Shown here: positions 1 to 6,586 of the stretch, piece by piece | How positions within the stretch are numbered: the first letter of the stretch is position 1 | How the letters are laid out: each line of letters opens with the position of its first letter | Notes under the pieces: generated by a model | Told to the model about the DNA's origin: nothing | Database searches by the model: none | What the model saw: the letters and a program-made list of their open reading frames with translations, nothing else | Program-made: the position numbers and the translations under genes | DNA from: Akkermansia muciniphila | GTDB taxonomy: Bacteria > Verrucomicrobiota > Verrucomicrobiia > Verrucomicrobiales > Akkermansiaceae | Assembly (NCBI GenBank): GCA_945870545.1 | Contig: CAMBTF010000028.1 | Span: 1-10,522 of the forward strand | Direction: 5' to 3' | Length of the DNA: 10,522 nucleotides

Positions 1-611
1 AGCCAGTGTTCGAAGGCTTGGTGGTTGTCGAGGTGGTATTGGTGGGTGCGGAGGCCGAACTGGTTGCCGGTGGCGATGTTGGCGGGGAGGTCGTCGATGT
101 AGAGGGTTTTCCCGGGAATGAGCGAATATTTCTCAATGGCGTGTCGGTAGATTTCCGGCTCGGGTTTAATGGAATCGACCTCGTAGGAGAGGATGGCGCC
201 GTGAAAGAGGGAGAACTCCGGGTAGGCCTCGAAGACCCAGGGGCAGTGGATGGCGTTGGTGTTGGAAAAAAGGATGAGGCGGTGGCCGGCGGCGTGGAGG
301 GCGCGGACGGTTTGCCACATGGGTTCGTTGGGTGTGAAGATGTGTCGCCAGGCGTGGTGGAACTCAGCGTGCGACGCGCTGGAGCCGAGGGTCGCGAGCG
401 CCCAGTCGGTGTAATCGGAAACGGAGATACGGCCGGCCTCGAACTCGTCTTTTTTCGCGAGGAGATCGGAAAGGGCGGAGGCGGGATCCGGGTGACCGGG
501 CGGAAGGAAGGTTTTGAGCGAAGCCTCGAAATCAAAATCGAGGAGGACTTTGCCGATGTCGAAGAGGAAGGAAAGAGATTGGAGATTGGAGATGGGAGAT
601 GGGGTATTCAC
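1..611 (-). CDS. HAD-superfamily hydrolase (YihX-like), partial, runs off the window edge
   Basis: Predicted cytoplasmic haloacid dehalogenase-type phosphatase; substrate unknown. The minus strand stays open from 611 to the window edge (203 visible codons, C-terminus missing). All four HAD motifs are visible, numbering from the GTG at 611: motif I FLFDIGKVLLDFD with nucleophile Asp18, motif II LFSNTN (Ser116), motif III Lys149 in SIKPEPEIY, and motif IV YIDDLPANI (Asp173/Asp174). The DxG form of motif I is as in the YihX group. The GTG overlaps the TGA of the upstream glycosyltransferase gene as GTGA, which suggests translational coupling; no good Shine-Dalgarno site and no nearby in-frame ATG are seen. 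Residues about 4-13 are encoded by a 7-bp tandem repeat (575-602) and are probably not part of the fold. Family assignment is firm, the start less so. Confidence 0.88.
   Translation of the reverse strand, partial: MNTPSPISNLQSLSFLFDIGKVLLDFDFEASLKTFLPPGHPDPASALSDLLAKKDEFEAGRISVSDYTDWALATLGSSASHAEFHHAWRHIFTPNEPMWQTVRALHAAGHRLILFSNTNAIHCPWVFEAYPEFSLFHGAILSYEVDSIKPEPEIYRHAIEKYSLIPGKTLYIDDLPANIATGNQFGLRTHQYHLDNHQAFEHW
575..602. repeat. Four tandem heptanucleotide repeats at the 5' end of the HAD gene
   Basis: On the plus strand two copies of GAGATTG (575-581, 582-588) are followed directly by two copies of GAGATGG (589-595, 596-602). They lie just inside the HAD reading frame, 9 nt after its proposed GTG start. 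Seven is not a multiple of three, so gain or loss of one unit would shift the frame between the start and the HAD fold. Heptamer repeats of this general kind (STRR) are known from cyanobacteria; similarity of role is an inference. Confidence 0.9.
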
Positions 612-1726
612 GGACGGTGATTCTCGAGGTTGGATAGGATAAATTGGGCGGCGGTGATGGCTCCGTCGTTGCGGTTGTGGGCGGCGAGGGCGGCTTTCAT
701 GGTGCGCCATTTCGCGGCGCGGTTCGCGAGGATGTGGGTGACGGCTTCGGTGAGGTCTTTCGGCTGCTCGGCGAGATCGCCCGCGCCGAACTGCTGGAGG
801 AGGCGGAGGTTGCCCTCCTCTTGGCCGGGGACGAGGTGGTGGATGAGCATGGGGCAGAGGGCGGCGATGGCCTCGTGGACGGTGGCTCCGCCAGCCTTAC
901 CGACGACGAGATGGTGCTTGTTGAGGAGCTGCGGGACTTTCCGCGTCCATCCCAGAAGGCGGACACGGCCTGGATACGCGGCCTTGATCTCACGGGCGCG
1001 AGACTGGAGCAGGCGGAAGTTTTTCCCCATTACGATGGTGAGGTGCACATCGGGCGAGGCGTCGAGCAGGGCGCGGCTATGGCGGCGGACGAAAGGCTTC
1101 TTTGCCGTAGGGAAATAAAGGATGCGGAAAGGGTTGCAGGGATCATCCGCCGCGATGGGCGCGAGTTCCGAAAAGGCGGGGTTTACGGGGAAGCCGGTGT
1201 CGGTGATTTTTTTCTCGGGGATGCCCCAGCAGCGCATCGTTTCGAGCGTGGTCTGATCGCTGACGAGGAAATGATCGGTAGGCGCGCGGAGCCAGGACGC
1301 ATTGATCTCGATGGAGTCCGTGACGATGGTGAAGACGGGGAGACGGCTGCTAGTTTCCTTGAAATTCCGCTCGAGGAAATAGGGGTAAAGCGGGTATGTG
1401 CAGGCGATGGCGTGGGGCTTGTATTCGCCGACCAGCCCTTCGAGGTAGCTCTCCGGGTGGCGCATTAGCGGGAGGTTGGGGCGGGAGAAGTCACATTGAT
1501 CCGTGCCCCGGTAAATCGCCTCCCAGACGCGCGGGAAATGGGTGGTGACTAGGCGGTATCCCCACTGCATCAGGGAGGTGGCGCTCGGCATCGAAAGCAC
1601 GCAGGGATCAGCGACGCAGGTTTCGGCGCCCATGGCTTGGAGGGCGAGGGATAGGTTGCGCGCGGCGCTGTTGTGACCTTCGCCGAAGGCAGCGGTGAGG
1701 ATGAGGATTCTCGGTTTTTCTGGCAT
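608..1726 (-). CDS. MGDG synthase/UgtP-type glycosyltransferase (membrane glycolipid synthesis)
   Basis: 372 aa, two-domain GT-B fold. The N-terminal domain matches the MGDG-synthase family: a beta strand ILILTAAFGEGHNSAARN with Gly15-Glu16-Gly17-His18, and a TDS motif near residue 136. The C-terminal GT28-like domain carries the nucleotide-sugar signature GKAGGATVHEA (276-286) and PGQEEGN (300-306). Family members move galactose or glucose from UDP-sugars to diacylglycerol at the inner membrane face; the actual donor and acceptor here are not known. The frame is open upstream to 1873, but that extension is Arg-rich, unlike the family, and overlaps the divergent gene. The ATG at 1726, preceded by GGGAAAG, puts the Rossmann strand at the N-terminus and is preferred. 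The stop overlaps the GTG of the HAD gene by 4 nt, so the two are probably one operon. Confidence 0.9.
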   Translation of the reverse strand: MPEKPRILILTAAFGEGHNSAARNLSLALQAMGAETCVADPCVLSMPSATSLMQWGYRLVTTHFPRVWEAIYRGTDQCDFSRPNLPLMRHPESYLEGLVGEYKPHAIACTYPLYPYFLERNFKETSSRLPVFTIVTDSIEINASWLRAPTDHFLVSDQTTLETMRCWGIPEKKITDTGFPVNPAFSELAPIAADDPCNPFRILYFPTAKKPFVRRHSRALLDASPDVHLTIVMGKNFRLLQSRAREIKAAYPGRVRLLGWTRKVPQLLNKHHLVVGKAGGATVHEAIAALCPMLIHHLVPGQEEGNLRLLQQFGAGDLAEQPKDLTEAVTHILANRAAKWRTMKAALAAHNRNDGAITAAQFILSNLENHRP

Positions 1727-1747
1727 GGATTGCTTTCCCGCAGCGAC

Positions 1748-1760
1748 TTTACGTGACAAC
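1748..1760. promoter_or_regulatory. Shared 13-mer, copy 1, in a divergent promoter region
   Basis: TTTACGTGACAAC lies between the glycosyltransferase start (1726, minus) and the start of the divergent membrane-protein gene (1775 or 1805, plus). The identical 13-mer recurs at 6465-6477, in the only other divergent intergenic region of the window. Read on the minus strand it contains TTGTCA, similar to a -35 box, but no matching -10 box is found here. It may be a regulator site. Position and identity are observed; function is inferred. Confidence 0.35.
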
Positions 1761-1804
1761 CAAGCGTTGCGTCGATGGGCATTTCTGCTTTCCTTGTGTC
1801 GACG

Positions 1805-2914
1805 ATGGCGAAGGCAAAGGAAAAACAGAAGTGTGAGCTGAGGCCGGTGGACGAGGAGGCCGACACCAATCATCGATTTGTCCGGCTGGGAATAGACTCT
1901 GTCGAGGAGATCGAGGAATTGCCGCCCGTGCGGGTGGGTGAAAGGATCAGCCCTGACCTTTTGCTGAATCCCTCCGGCAAGGAGGATCTGAGAACCCGTT
2001 CCATCGAACCGGATGTGGGTTCACTCATCGAGAGGGAAGTTCAAGTGATGGAGGAGTCTTGGGCCACGGAAGCGGCGTCCGGCCAGACCTTTGCATGGGG
2101 TTGGGTTGCGCTCGTGGCGTGCCTTTTTGCCGCGGCCATCCTGTGGTCACTCACGAATCTGAACAAAGCGGGTGAGGAGAGCGAGGTGCTGGATAGGGCG
2201 ACCCAGTCCAACATAGAGAAAGAGAAACAGGAGGAGATCGACGCGGAGACCCAAGTGAGCACCATCGAGCGTGCCGTCCGCAATTTCTTCGACTCGAGAT
2301 CGGTGGAGGAAATGCTCCGCTACGTCCGCCATCCCGAACGGGTGCGCCCGTTGATGGAGGGCTACTATGCGGAATCCTCGCTCAAGCCGTTGCGTATCGA
2401 GAGCTTTCTCTCCTTGGAGCCGCTGAACATAGATCATTCTGCGTCGTATTGGGCGGTTTTCTGTGAGTTGGAAGGAGCCGTGCAATCGCAGCTGATGTTG
2501 GAGTCGGCATCTGTCAACGAGGCGAAAGTGGATTGGGAAACCTTCGTTTGCTACCAGCCGATGGACTGGGACGAATTCGCGAAAAGCAGGCCGGAAGGAT
2601 ACACGGGAGACTTCCGAGTTTATGTGGAAAAAGATGAGCTTCATAGCCATGAGTTTTCGGATTCCAGCAGCTTTGATTGTTATCGGCTGACGGCGCTCAA
2701 TGGGGATGAGGTGCTCTTCGGCTATGTGCCGCGGGGGCTAGGTTTAGGTCTTAGGTTGGATAAGCTGACCGCCGGCAATGAAAACCAAGAGGTGCCCATG
2801 TTGTTGCGCTTGCACGTTCCCAAGGATATCAAGTCGCCGCGAGGCGTTGTGATCAGGGAAATCGTAAGTCCTAGGTGGTTTTTCACGGATAATCCAAAGG
2901 AGGAAGGGCCTTGA
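1805..2914 (+). CDS. Unrecognised single-span membrane protein with an extracytoplasmic C-terminal domain
   Basis: 369 aa from the ATG at 1805; another in-frame ATG lies at 1775. Neither has a clear ribosome binding site, and 1805 is preferred because it begins the charged stretch MAKAKEKQ. Layout: an acidic, soluble N-terminal segment of about 95 residues (rich in Glu and Asp), one membrane span near residues 96-116 (FAWGWVALVACLFAAAILW), a charged Glu/Lys/Gln-rich linker, and a C-terminal domain of about 225 residues containing FFDSRSVEEMLRYVRHPERV and ending in VSPRWFF. The mixed alpha/beta pattern of this domain is reminiscent of NTF2-like folds, which is only an impression. No catalytic motif is seen. 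The TGA overlaps the TTG start of the next gene by 4 nt, so this protein is probably made with, and may partner, the sulfatase-type membrane enzyme. Confidence 0.75.
   Translation: MAKAKEKQKCELRPVDEEADTNHRFVRLGIDSVEEIEELPPVRVGERISPDLLLNPSGKEDLRTRSIEPDVGSLIEREVQVMEESWATEAASGQTFAWGWVALVACLFAAAILWSLTNLNKAGEESEVLDRATQSNIEKEKQEEIDAETQVSTIERAVRNFFDSRSVEEMLRYVRHPERVRPLMEGYYAESSLKPLRIESFLSLEPLNIDHSASYWAVFCELEGAVQSQLMLESASVNEAKVDWETFVCYQPMDWDEFAKSRPEGYTGDFRVYVEKDELHSHEFSDSSSFDCYRLTALNGDEVLFGYVPRGLGLGLRLDKLTAGNENQEVPMLLRLHVPKDIKSPRGVVIREIVSPRWFFTDNPKEEGP
2896..2903 (+). promoter_or_regulatory. Strong Shine-Dalgarno site that decides a TTG start
   Basis: AAAGGAGG is an almost perfect complement to the 16S anti-Shine-Dalgarno sequence and ends 7 nt before the TTG at 2911. 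It lies inside the last codons of the upstream gene. This supports TTG 2911 as the start of the sulfatase-type gene even though TTG is a rare start. It is the only strong site of this type seen in front of a gene here. Confidence 0.8.
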
Positions 2915-5109
2915 AAGAAGAGGGTGATTTGGAAAAAGCAAAAACGTCTGCCCGCCGACCGGCGTGTTTTGGTGCGGCGCTGGCAGGCTCGGCGGTATTT
3001 TTCTTTTTCCAATATGCCGCGGCGCTGGCGAAGCTGGGGCAGACCTCCGGCAGGATGGAGAACAAGTTCAGCGTTCTGGCGCGGGACAAATACCTGGATT
3101 TCCTGGTCTGGCAGAACGTCCAGGCGCTCTTCGCCTACGCGATCCTGACGGTTCTCTTCGCGGTCATCCTTGGGCCTTTCGTGTCGAACGTGTGCGGTCG
3201 CTTCGCGCTGCGCGGTTTCCGGGAAAAAATCCTTTTAGCGGTTCTCGGTGCATTTGCGGTGCACGGATTTTTCGTCCTGAGGCTGGTGGAGACGCGACCC
3301 TATTTTCTGGACGATGCAAAATTCGGTTATTGGTACTTCGAGATCCTGAACGTTGTGCCGGACGCGGCCAAGCCGGTGGTTTTTTTCCTACTCTTCAAGG
3401 TGCTACCCGCCGCCATCCTGCTTTACCTCGCCTGGTGGTATTGGGGCAATCTTTCGCGGAAAGGCCGCCTGGCAACGCTGTCGGCCGTTTGTGTGCTATC
3501 CGCGTTCGCTGTTTGGCGCATCGGCATGCCGCAGCGACTCTCCGCCGCTGCGGCGGACGGAAGGGAAGGGCAGCCGCCAAACGTGATCCTCATCGGTTCC
3601 GATTCCCTCCGCGGCGATCGGCTCGGCTATACCGGCTACCGACCCCGGCGGACGGATGGCCCGGCGGCGGCGGGTGTTTCGCCGAGGATTGATGCGCTGG
3701 CATCGAAGTCGATAAACTTGGAGAATTGTTTCACGCCGATCGCCTCGACGTTGGAGTCGGGGACATCGCTGATGTCATCGACGTATCCGCACACGCACGG
3801 CTTCCGGCACATGTATCCGGATGCGGAGACCTTGCAAGGGGTGAAATCGCGCGTCCGGCCCTTGGCGAAGGTGCTTGCGGAAAAGGGCTATGAGACGGCG
3901 GTTTTCGGCGATTGGTGCGCGGGATACTTCGAAATGATGCCGCTGGGATTCGGGCATGTTTCGGTATCCAGCTTCGACAATTTCAAGATCTACATGAGCC
4001 AAGCGGTGGTGATGGCGCACTTCGTGATCCCGCTGTACTTCGATCATCCGGCGGGATACGCGTTGTTTCCGCAGCTCGGCTCCTTCGCCCAATTCGTCAC
4101 GCCCGAGGTGGTGACCGACCGCGTGAAGGAACGGCTGGGAGCGGTTTCGGAAAGCGGCCGGCCGTTTTTTTGGCACGTGTTCTATTCCTGTAATCATCTT
4201 CCTTACCGCAGCCCGGAGCCTTACTCAAGCATGTTCGCGGATCCCGGTTACTCGGGGCCTAACAAGAGCGGCGTGGATTTCGACATCGACTCATTCATCG
4301 GCGGGACGGATCTGGAGAACAAGTGGAAGGCGCTGCCCGAAAAGGAGATCCGCCAGATCCGCGACCTTTACGATGGTTGCACGCGGCAGTTCGACCACAA
4401 CGTGGGCATGATCCTCGACGAACTGGAGAAGCGCGGCCTCGCGGAGAACACCATCGTGATCATCACCGCCGACCATGGCGACAACCTCTACGAGGAAGGT
4501 GTCACCTTGGGCCACGGACTCACTTTCAACGGGGCCGCGCGCGGCAACCATGTGCCACTGCTTTTCCATGTGCCCGGAGTGGGGGCGGCCAGGATCAACT
4601 CGCAGGTGAGGATGATCGACATCGCGCCGACGATCGCGGATCTGCTGGGCGCGCCCAAGCCGGATTCTTGGGAGGGAGAAAGCTTCGCCGGATGGCTGGA
4701 CGGCAGGGAAAAGCCTGCGGCGCGCGCGTTTTACGGCGAGACCGGGTTTCCCTTCGTTCAGTTCCGGGTGCCAGGCATCGAGCGCCCGAAGCTCCCGCCG
4801 ATGGACCGGATGAATTTCATCGACGATTCCTTCAACTACCAGTTCGTCCTCAAGGACGAGTTCGAGGAACCTTTGGTGAAAGCCAAGCAAAGATGCCTGA
4901 TGTCGGAGAAGTGGAAACTAATCTGCACGCCCACGGCGGATGGCGGGCGTCACTTCTCCCTGTTTTCCAGGTATCCCGATCCTTACTGCGAGGTCGATGT
5001 CGCACCGTCCAACCCGGATATCGTCGCACCGATGAGGGTAGCCTTGGAGAAATGGATGGATGAAAAAACCGAGACCCCTCTTGCTGAATTTTTCCCGCAA
5101 GGGGAGTGA
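2911..5109 (+). CDS. Polytopic membrane sulfatase-superfamily enzyme with a Thr nucleophile (LtaS/EptA-like architecture)
   Basis: 732 aa, TTG start backed by a strong ribosome binding site. The N-terminal 210 residues hold about five hydrophobic spans (roughly 17-40, 70-95, 106-125, 155-176, 188-205). An alkaline-phosphatase/sulfatase-fold domain follows: NVILIGSDSLRGDRLGY with metal ligand Asp231, TPIASTLESGTSLMSS, YPHTHG at 292-297, ITADHGDN (Asp521, His522) and LGHG (His535). Aligned on the YPxxHG anchor, the sulfatase CxPSR position reads T-L-E-S-G, so Thr280 replaces the cysteine that becomes formylglycine. That points to a phosphotransferase or phosphodiesterase, as in LtaS or EptA, rather than a classical sulfatase. 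The DSLRxDRLG motif also resembles a widespread uncharacterised group of membrane sulfatase homologues. The active domain should face the periplasm. The substrate is unknown; the cotranscribed membrane protein and divergent glycolipid synthase suggest a lipid or envelope glycan. Confidence 0.85.
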   Translation: MKEEGDLEKAKTSARRPACFGAALAGSAVFFFFQYAAALAKLGQTSGRMENKFSVLARDKYLDFLVWQNVQALFAYAILTVLFAVILGPFVSNVCGRFALRGFREKILLAVLGAFAVHGFFVLRLVETRPYFLDDAKFGYWYFEILNVVPDAAKPVVFFLLFKVLPAAILLYLAWWYWGNLSRKGRLATLSAVCVLSAFAVWRIGMPQRLSAAAADGREGQPPNVILIGSDSLRGDRLGYTGYRPRRTDGPAAAGVSPRIDALASKSINLENCFTPIASTLESGTSLMSSTYPHTHGFRHMYPDAETLQGVKSRVRPLAKVLAEKGYETAVFGDWCAGYFEMMPLGFGHVSVSSFDNFKIYMSQAVVMAHFVIPLYFDHPAGYALFPQLGSFAQFVTPEVVTDRVKERLGAVSESGRPFFWHVFYSCNHLPYRSPEPYSSMFADPGYSGPNKSGVDFDIDSFIGGTDLENKWKALPEKEIRQIRDLYDGCTRQFDHNVGMILDELEKRGLAENTIVIITADHGDNLYEEGVTLGHGLTFNGAARGNHVPLLFHVPGVGAARINSQVRMIDIAPTIADLLGAPKPDSWEGESFAGWLDGREKPAARAFYGETGFPFVQFRVPGIERPKLPPMDRMNFIDDSFNYQFVLKDEFEEPLVKAKQRCLMSEKWKLICTPTADGGRHFSLFSRYPDPYCEVDVAPSNPDIVAPMRVALEKWMDEKTETPLAEFFPQGE

Positions 5110-5111
5110 GA

Positions 5112-6434
5112 TTATTTCGCCATCAGCGCCTCGATCTCGTCGGCTTCGATGGGGATGTTCGCCATGAGGTCGATGTTTTCCTTCTCGCCGATCAGGTAGT
5201 CGTTCTCTAGGCGAACGCCCATGCGTTCCTCCGGGATGTATATTCCCGGCTCGATGGTGAAGATCATGCCCGCTGCAACGGGCTGGTTTGGCGGTGAGAC
5301 ATCGTGCACATCGAGGCCGAGGTGATGGGAGGTGCCGTGCATGAAGTATTTTTTCACGAGCGGCTTGTCCTTGGGGGCGGCGGCGGCCTCCTCGGCGGTG
5401 TAGAGTCCGAGTCCGATGAGTTCCCTGTCCATCTGGGCGATGACCATTTTCTGGTAATCCGCGATGAACACGCCGGGACGCAGGATGGAAACTGCGAAGC
5501 GCATCATGCGGAGCACGGCATTGTAGACGTCCTTCTGGCGCGGGGTAAATTTTCCGGAAACCGGGATCGTGCGGGTCATGTCCGCGTTCCAACCGCCATA
5601 CTCGGCGGCGACATCGAGCAGCAGCAGGTCACCGTCCTCAAGTATCTGGTCGTTGGGGATGTAATGAAGGATGCACGCGTTGAGCCCGCCCGCGATGATG
5701 GGGGTGTATGCGAAGCCGTGCGAGCCGCGCTTGATGAACTCATGGATGAACTCGGCCTCGACCTCCCATTCGCCGACCCCGGGCTTAACGAAGCCAAGCA
5801 CGCGGCGGAAGCCCGCCTCGGTGATGTCGCAGGCGATCTGGGTGAACTCGACCTCCTCGTTCGATTTGACCGAGCGCAGCCCGTAGATCAGGGGGGCGAG
5901 GCGGCGGTAGGTGTGCAGCGGAAAGCGCGCTTGGCACTCTCTGGCGAAGCGCAGCGATTTTGTCTCGAAGCCGAGGTCGCCGCGCGGGTGCTCGTTTGTG
6001 GATAGGTAAACGGACTCGGCCTGCGGCATGAGCCGGTTCATGATGCCGTCGAATGCCGTGGTCCACTCGACGCGTGAAACGCCGGTTCTTTCCCTTGCCT
6101 GTTCCTTGGTCAGCTTGGTTCCCTCCCACACCGCGATGTGGTCGTTCGATTCGCGGAGAAAAAGGATCTCGCGGTCTTCCGGTTCCCGCGCTTCCGGGAA
6201 AAGGATGAGCACTGTTTCCTCCTGCGCGACACCGGTGAGGTAGAATAGGTCGCTGCCCTGCTTGAAAGGCTGCGAGGCGTCCGCATTGGTAGGCTGGATG
6301 TCATTTGACTGCACGACGGCCATCGCGCGAGGATCAAGCAGTGAGGCTAGGTTTTTCCTGTGGATAGTGAAAAGTCCAGCGGAGGGGATCTTGGTGCGCT
6401 TGCTACCTGATCTGGGTGGGTTTGGGGAAAGCAT
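5112..6434 (-). CDS. pepP: Xaa-Pro aminopeptidase (M24B, PepP type)
   Basis: 440 aa, cytoplasmic; removes an N-terminal residue that precedes proline, using two metal ions. An aminopeptidase P N-terminal domain (about 20-180, with SDLFYLTGVAQEE) is followed by the pita-bread catalytic domain. All five metal ligands are visible: Asp274 in LLLDVAAEYGG, Asp285 in NADMTRT, His370 in GTSHHLGLDVHD, Glu395 in TIEPGIY and Glu410 in RLENDY. The Asp-to-Asp spacing of 11 matches E. coli PepP, and length is close to family norm. The ATG at 6434 has no Shine-Dalgarno site; a possible promoter just upstream would give a very short leader. Its stop is 2 nt from the stop of the convergent sulfatase-type gene, so the two transcripts may overlap at their 3' ends. 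The gene is not tied to its neighbours by function. Confidence 0.95.
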   Translation of the reverse strand: MLSPNPPRSGSKRTKIPSAGLFTIHRKNLASLLDPRAMAVVQSNDIQPTNADASQPFKQGSDLFYLTGVAQEETVLILFPEAREPEDREILFLRESNDHIAVWEGTKLTKEQARERTGVSRVEWTTAFDGIMNRLMPQAESVYLSTNEHPRGDLGFETKSLRFARECQARFPLHTYRRLAPLIYGLRSVKSNEEVEFTQIACDITEAGFRRVLGFVKPGVGEWEVEAEFIHEFIKRGSHGFAYTPIIAGGLNACILHYIPNDQILEDGDLLLLDVAAEYGGWNADMTRTIPVSGKFTPRQKDVYNAVLRMMRFAVSILRPGVFIADYQKMVIAQMDRELIGLGLYTAEEAAAAPKDKPLVKKYFMHGTSHHLGLDVHDVSPPNQPVAAGMIFTIEPGIYIPEERMGVRLENDYLIGEKENIDLMANIPIEADEIEALMAK

Positions 6435-6447
6435 GGTTCGTTGTAGA

Positions 6448-6476
6448 ATTTAAAGTCTTGAGGGTTTACGTGACAA
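6448..6476 (-). promoter_or_regulatory. Possible sigma70-type promoter of pepP
   Basis: On the minus strand TTGTCA (6476-6471, 5 of 6 to consensus) is followed by a 17-nt spacer and TTAAAT (6453-6448, 4 of 6). Transcription would start near 6441, about 7 nt before the ATG at 6434, giving a near-leaderless message that fits the missing Shine-Dalgarno site. The -35 part lies within the 13-mer shared with the other divergent region. This is a pattern match only. Confidence 0.4.
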
Positions 6477-6477
6477 C
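6465..6477. promoter_or_regulatory. Shared 13-mer, copy 2, in the pepP-trpF divergent region
   Basis: Identical to TTTACGTGACAAC at 1748-1760. Here it lies 31 nt upstream of the pepP ATG and about 110 nt upstream of trpF. It overlaps the candidate -35 box of pepP. The same site in both divergent intergenic regions suggests a common regulator or promoter element, though a 13-mer repeat alone is not rare in 10 kb. Confidence 0.35.
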
Positions 6478-6497
6478 GCTGGATAGTCGCTCCCCAT

Positions 6498-6525
6498 TTG
6501 GCTAGATGGAATTTAGGATTATGAC
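6498..6525 (+). promoter_or_regulatory. Weak candidate promoter for trpF-tatD
   Basis: TTGGCT (6498-6503), a 16-nt spacer and TATGAC (6520-6525) each match 4 of 6 consensus bases and would start transcription near 6532, about 55 nt before trpF. The interval also has inverted 7-mers AGTCGCT (6486-6492) and AGCGACT (6558-6564). No leader peptide rich in Trp codons, T-box or terminator-like attenuator is seen. Confidence 0.2.
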
Positions 6526-6586
6526 GGCTTGCATTGCCATTTCGGTTGTGGAGAGCTAGCGACTCATGCGGGATTTGGAGTTTTTC

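Noticed and set aside
6..620. Plus-strand open frame opposite the HAD gene
   Set aside because: Gly/Val/Glu-rich low-quality translation without domains; the minus strand carries all HAD motifs.
644..1468. Long plus-strand frame opposite the glycosyltransferase
   Set aside because: Mirror of a GC-rich coding gene; the minus strand shows clear family signatures and this frame shows none.
1727..1873. N-terminal extension of the glycosyltransferase frame
   Set aside because: Arg/His-rich, absent from the family, and overlaps the start of the divergent gene; the ATG at 1726 fits the fold.
4291..4890. Minus-strand open frame inside the sulfatase-type gene
   Set aside because: No recognisable domain; the plus strand encodes the DHG metal motif region.
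5077..5104. Hairpin CCTCTTGC/GCAAGGGG at the end of the sulfatase-type gene, followed on the minus strand by a T6 run
   Set aside because: On the minus strand the stem has a C-A mismatch and the T run starts about 10 nt after the stem, so it is too weak to call as the pepP terminator.
6486..6564. Inverted 7-mers AGTCGCT and AGCGACT flanking the trpF upstream region, considered as an attenuator
   Set aside because: Arms are short and 65 nt apart, no T run or Trp-codon leader is present.
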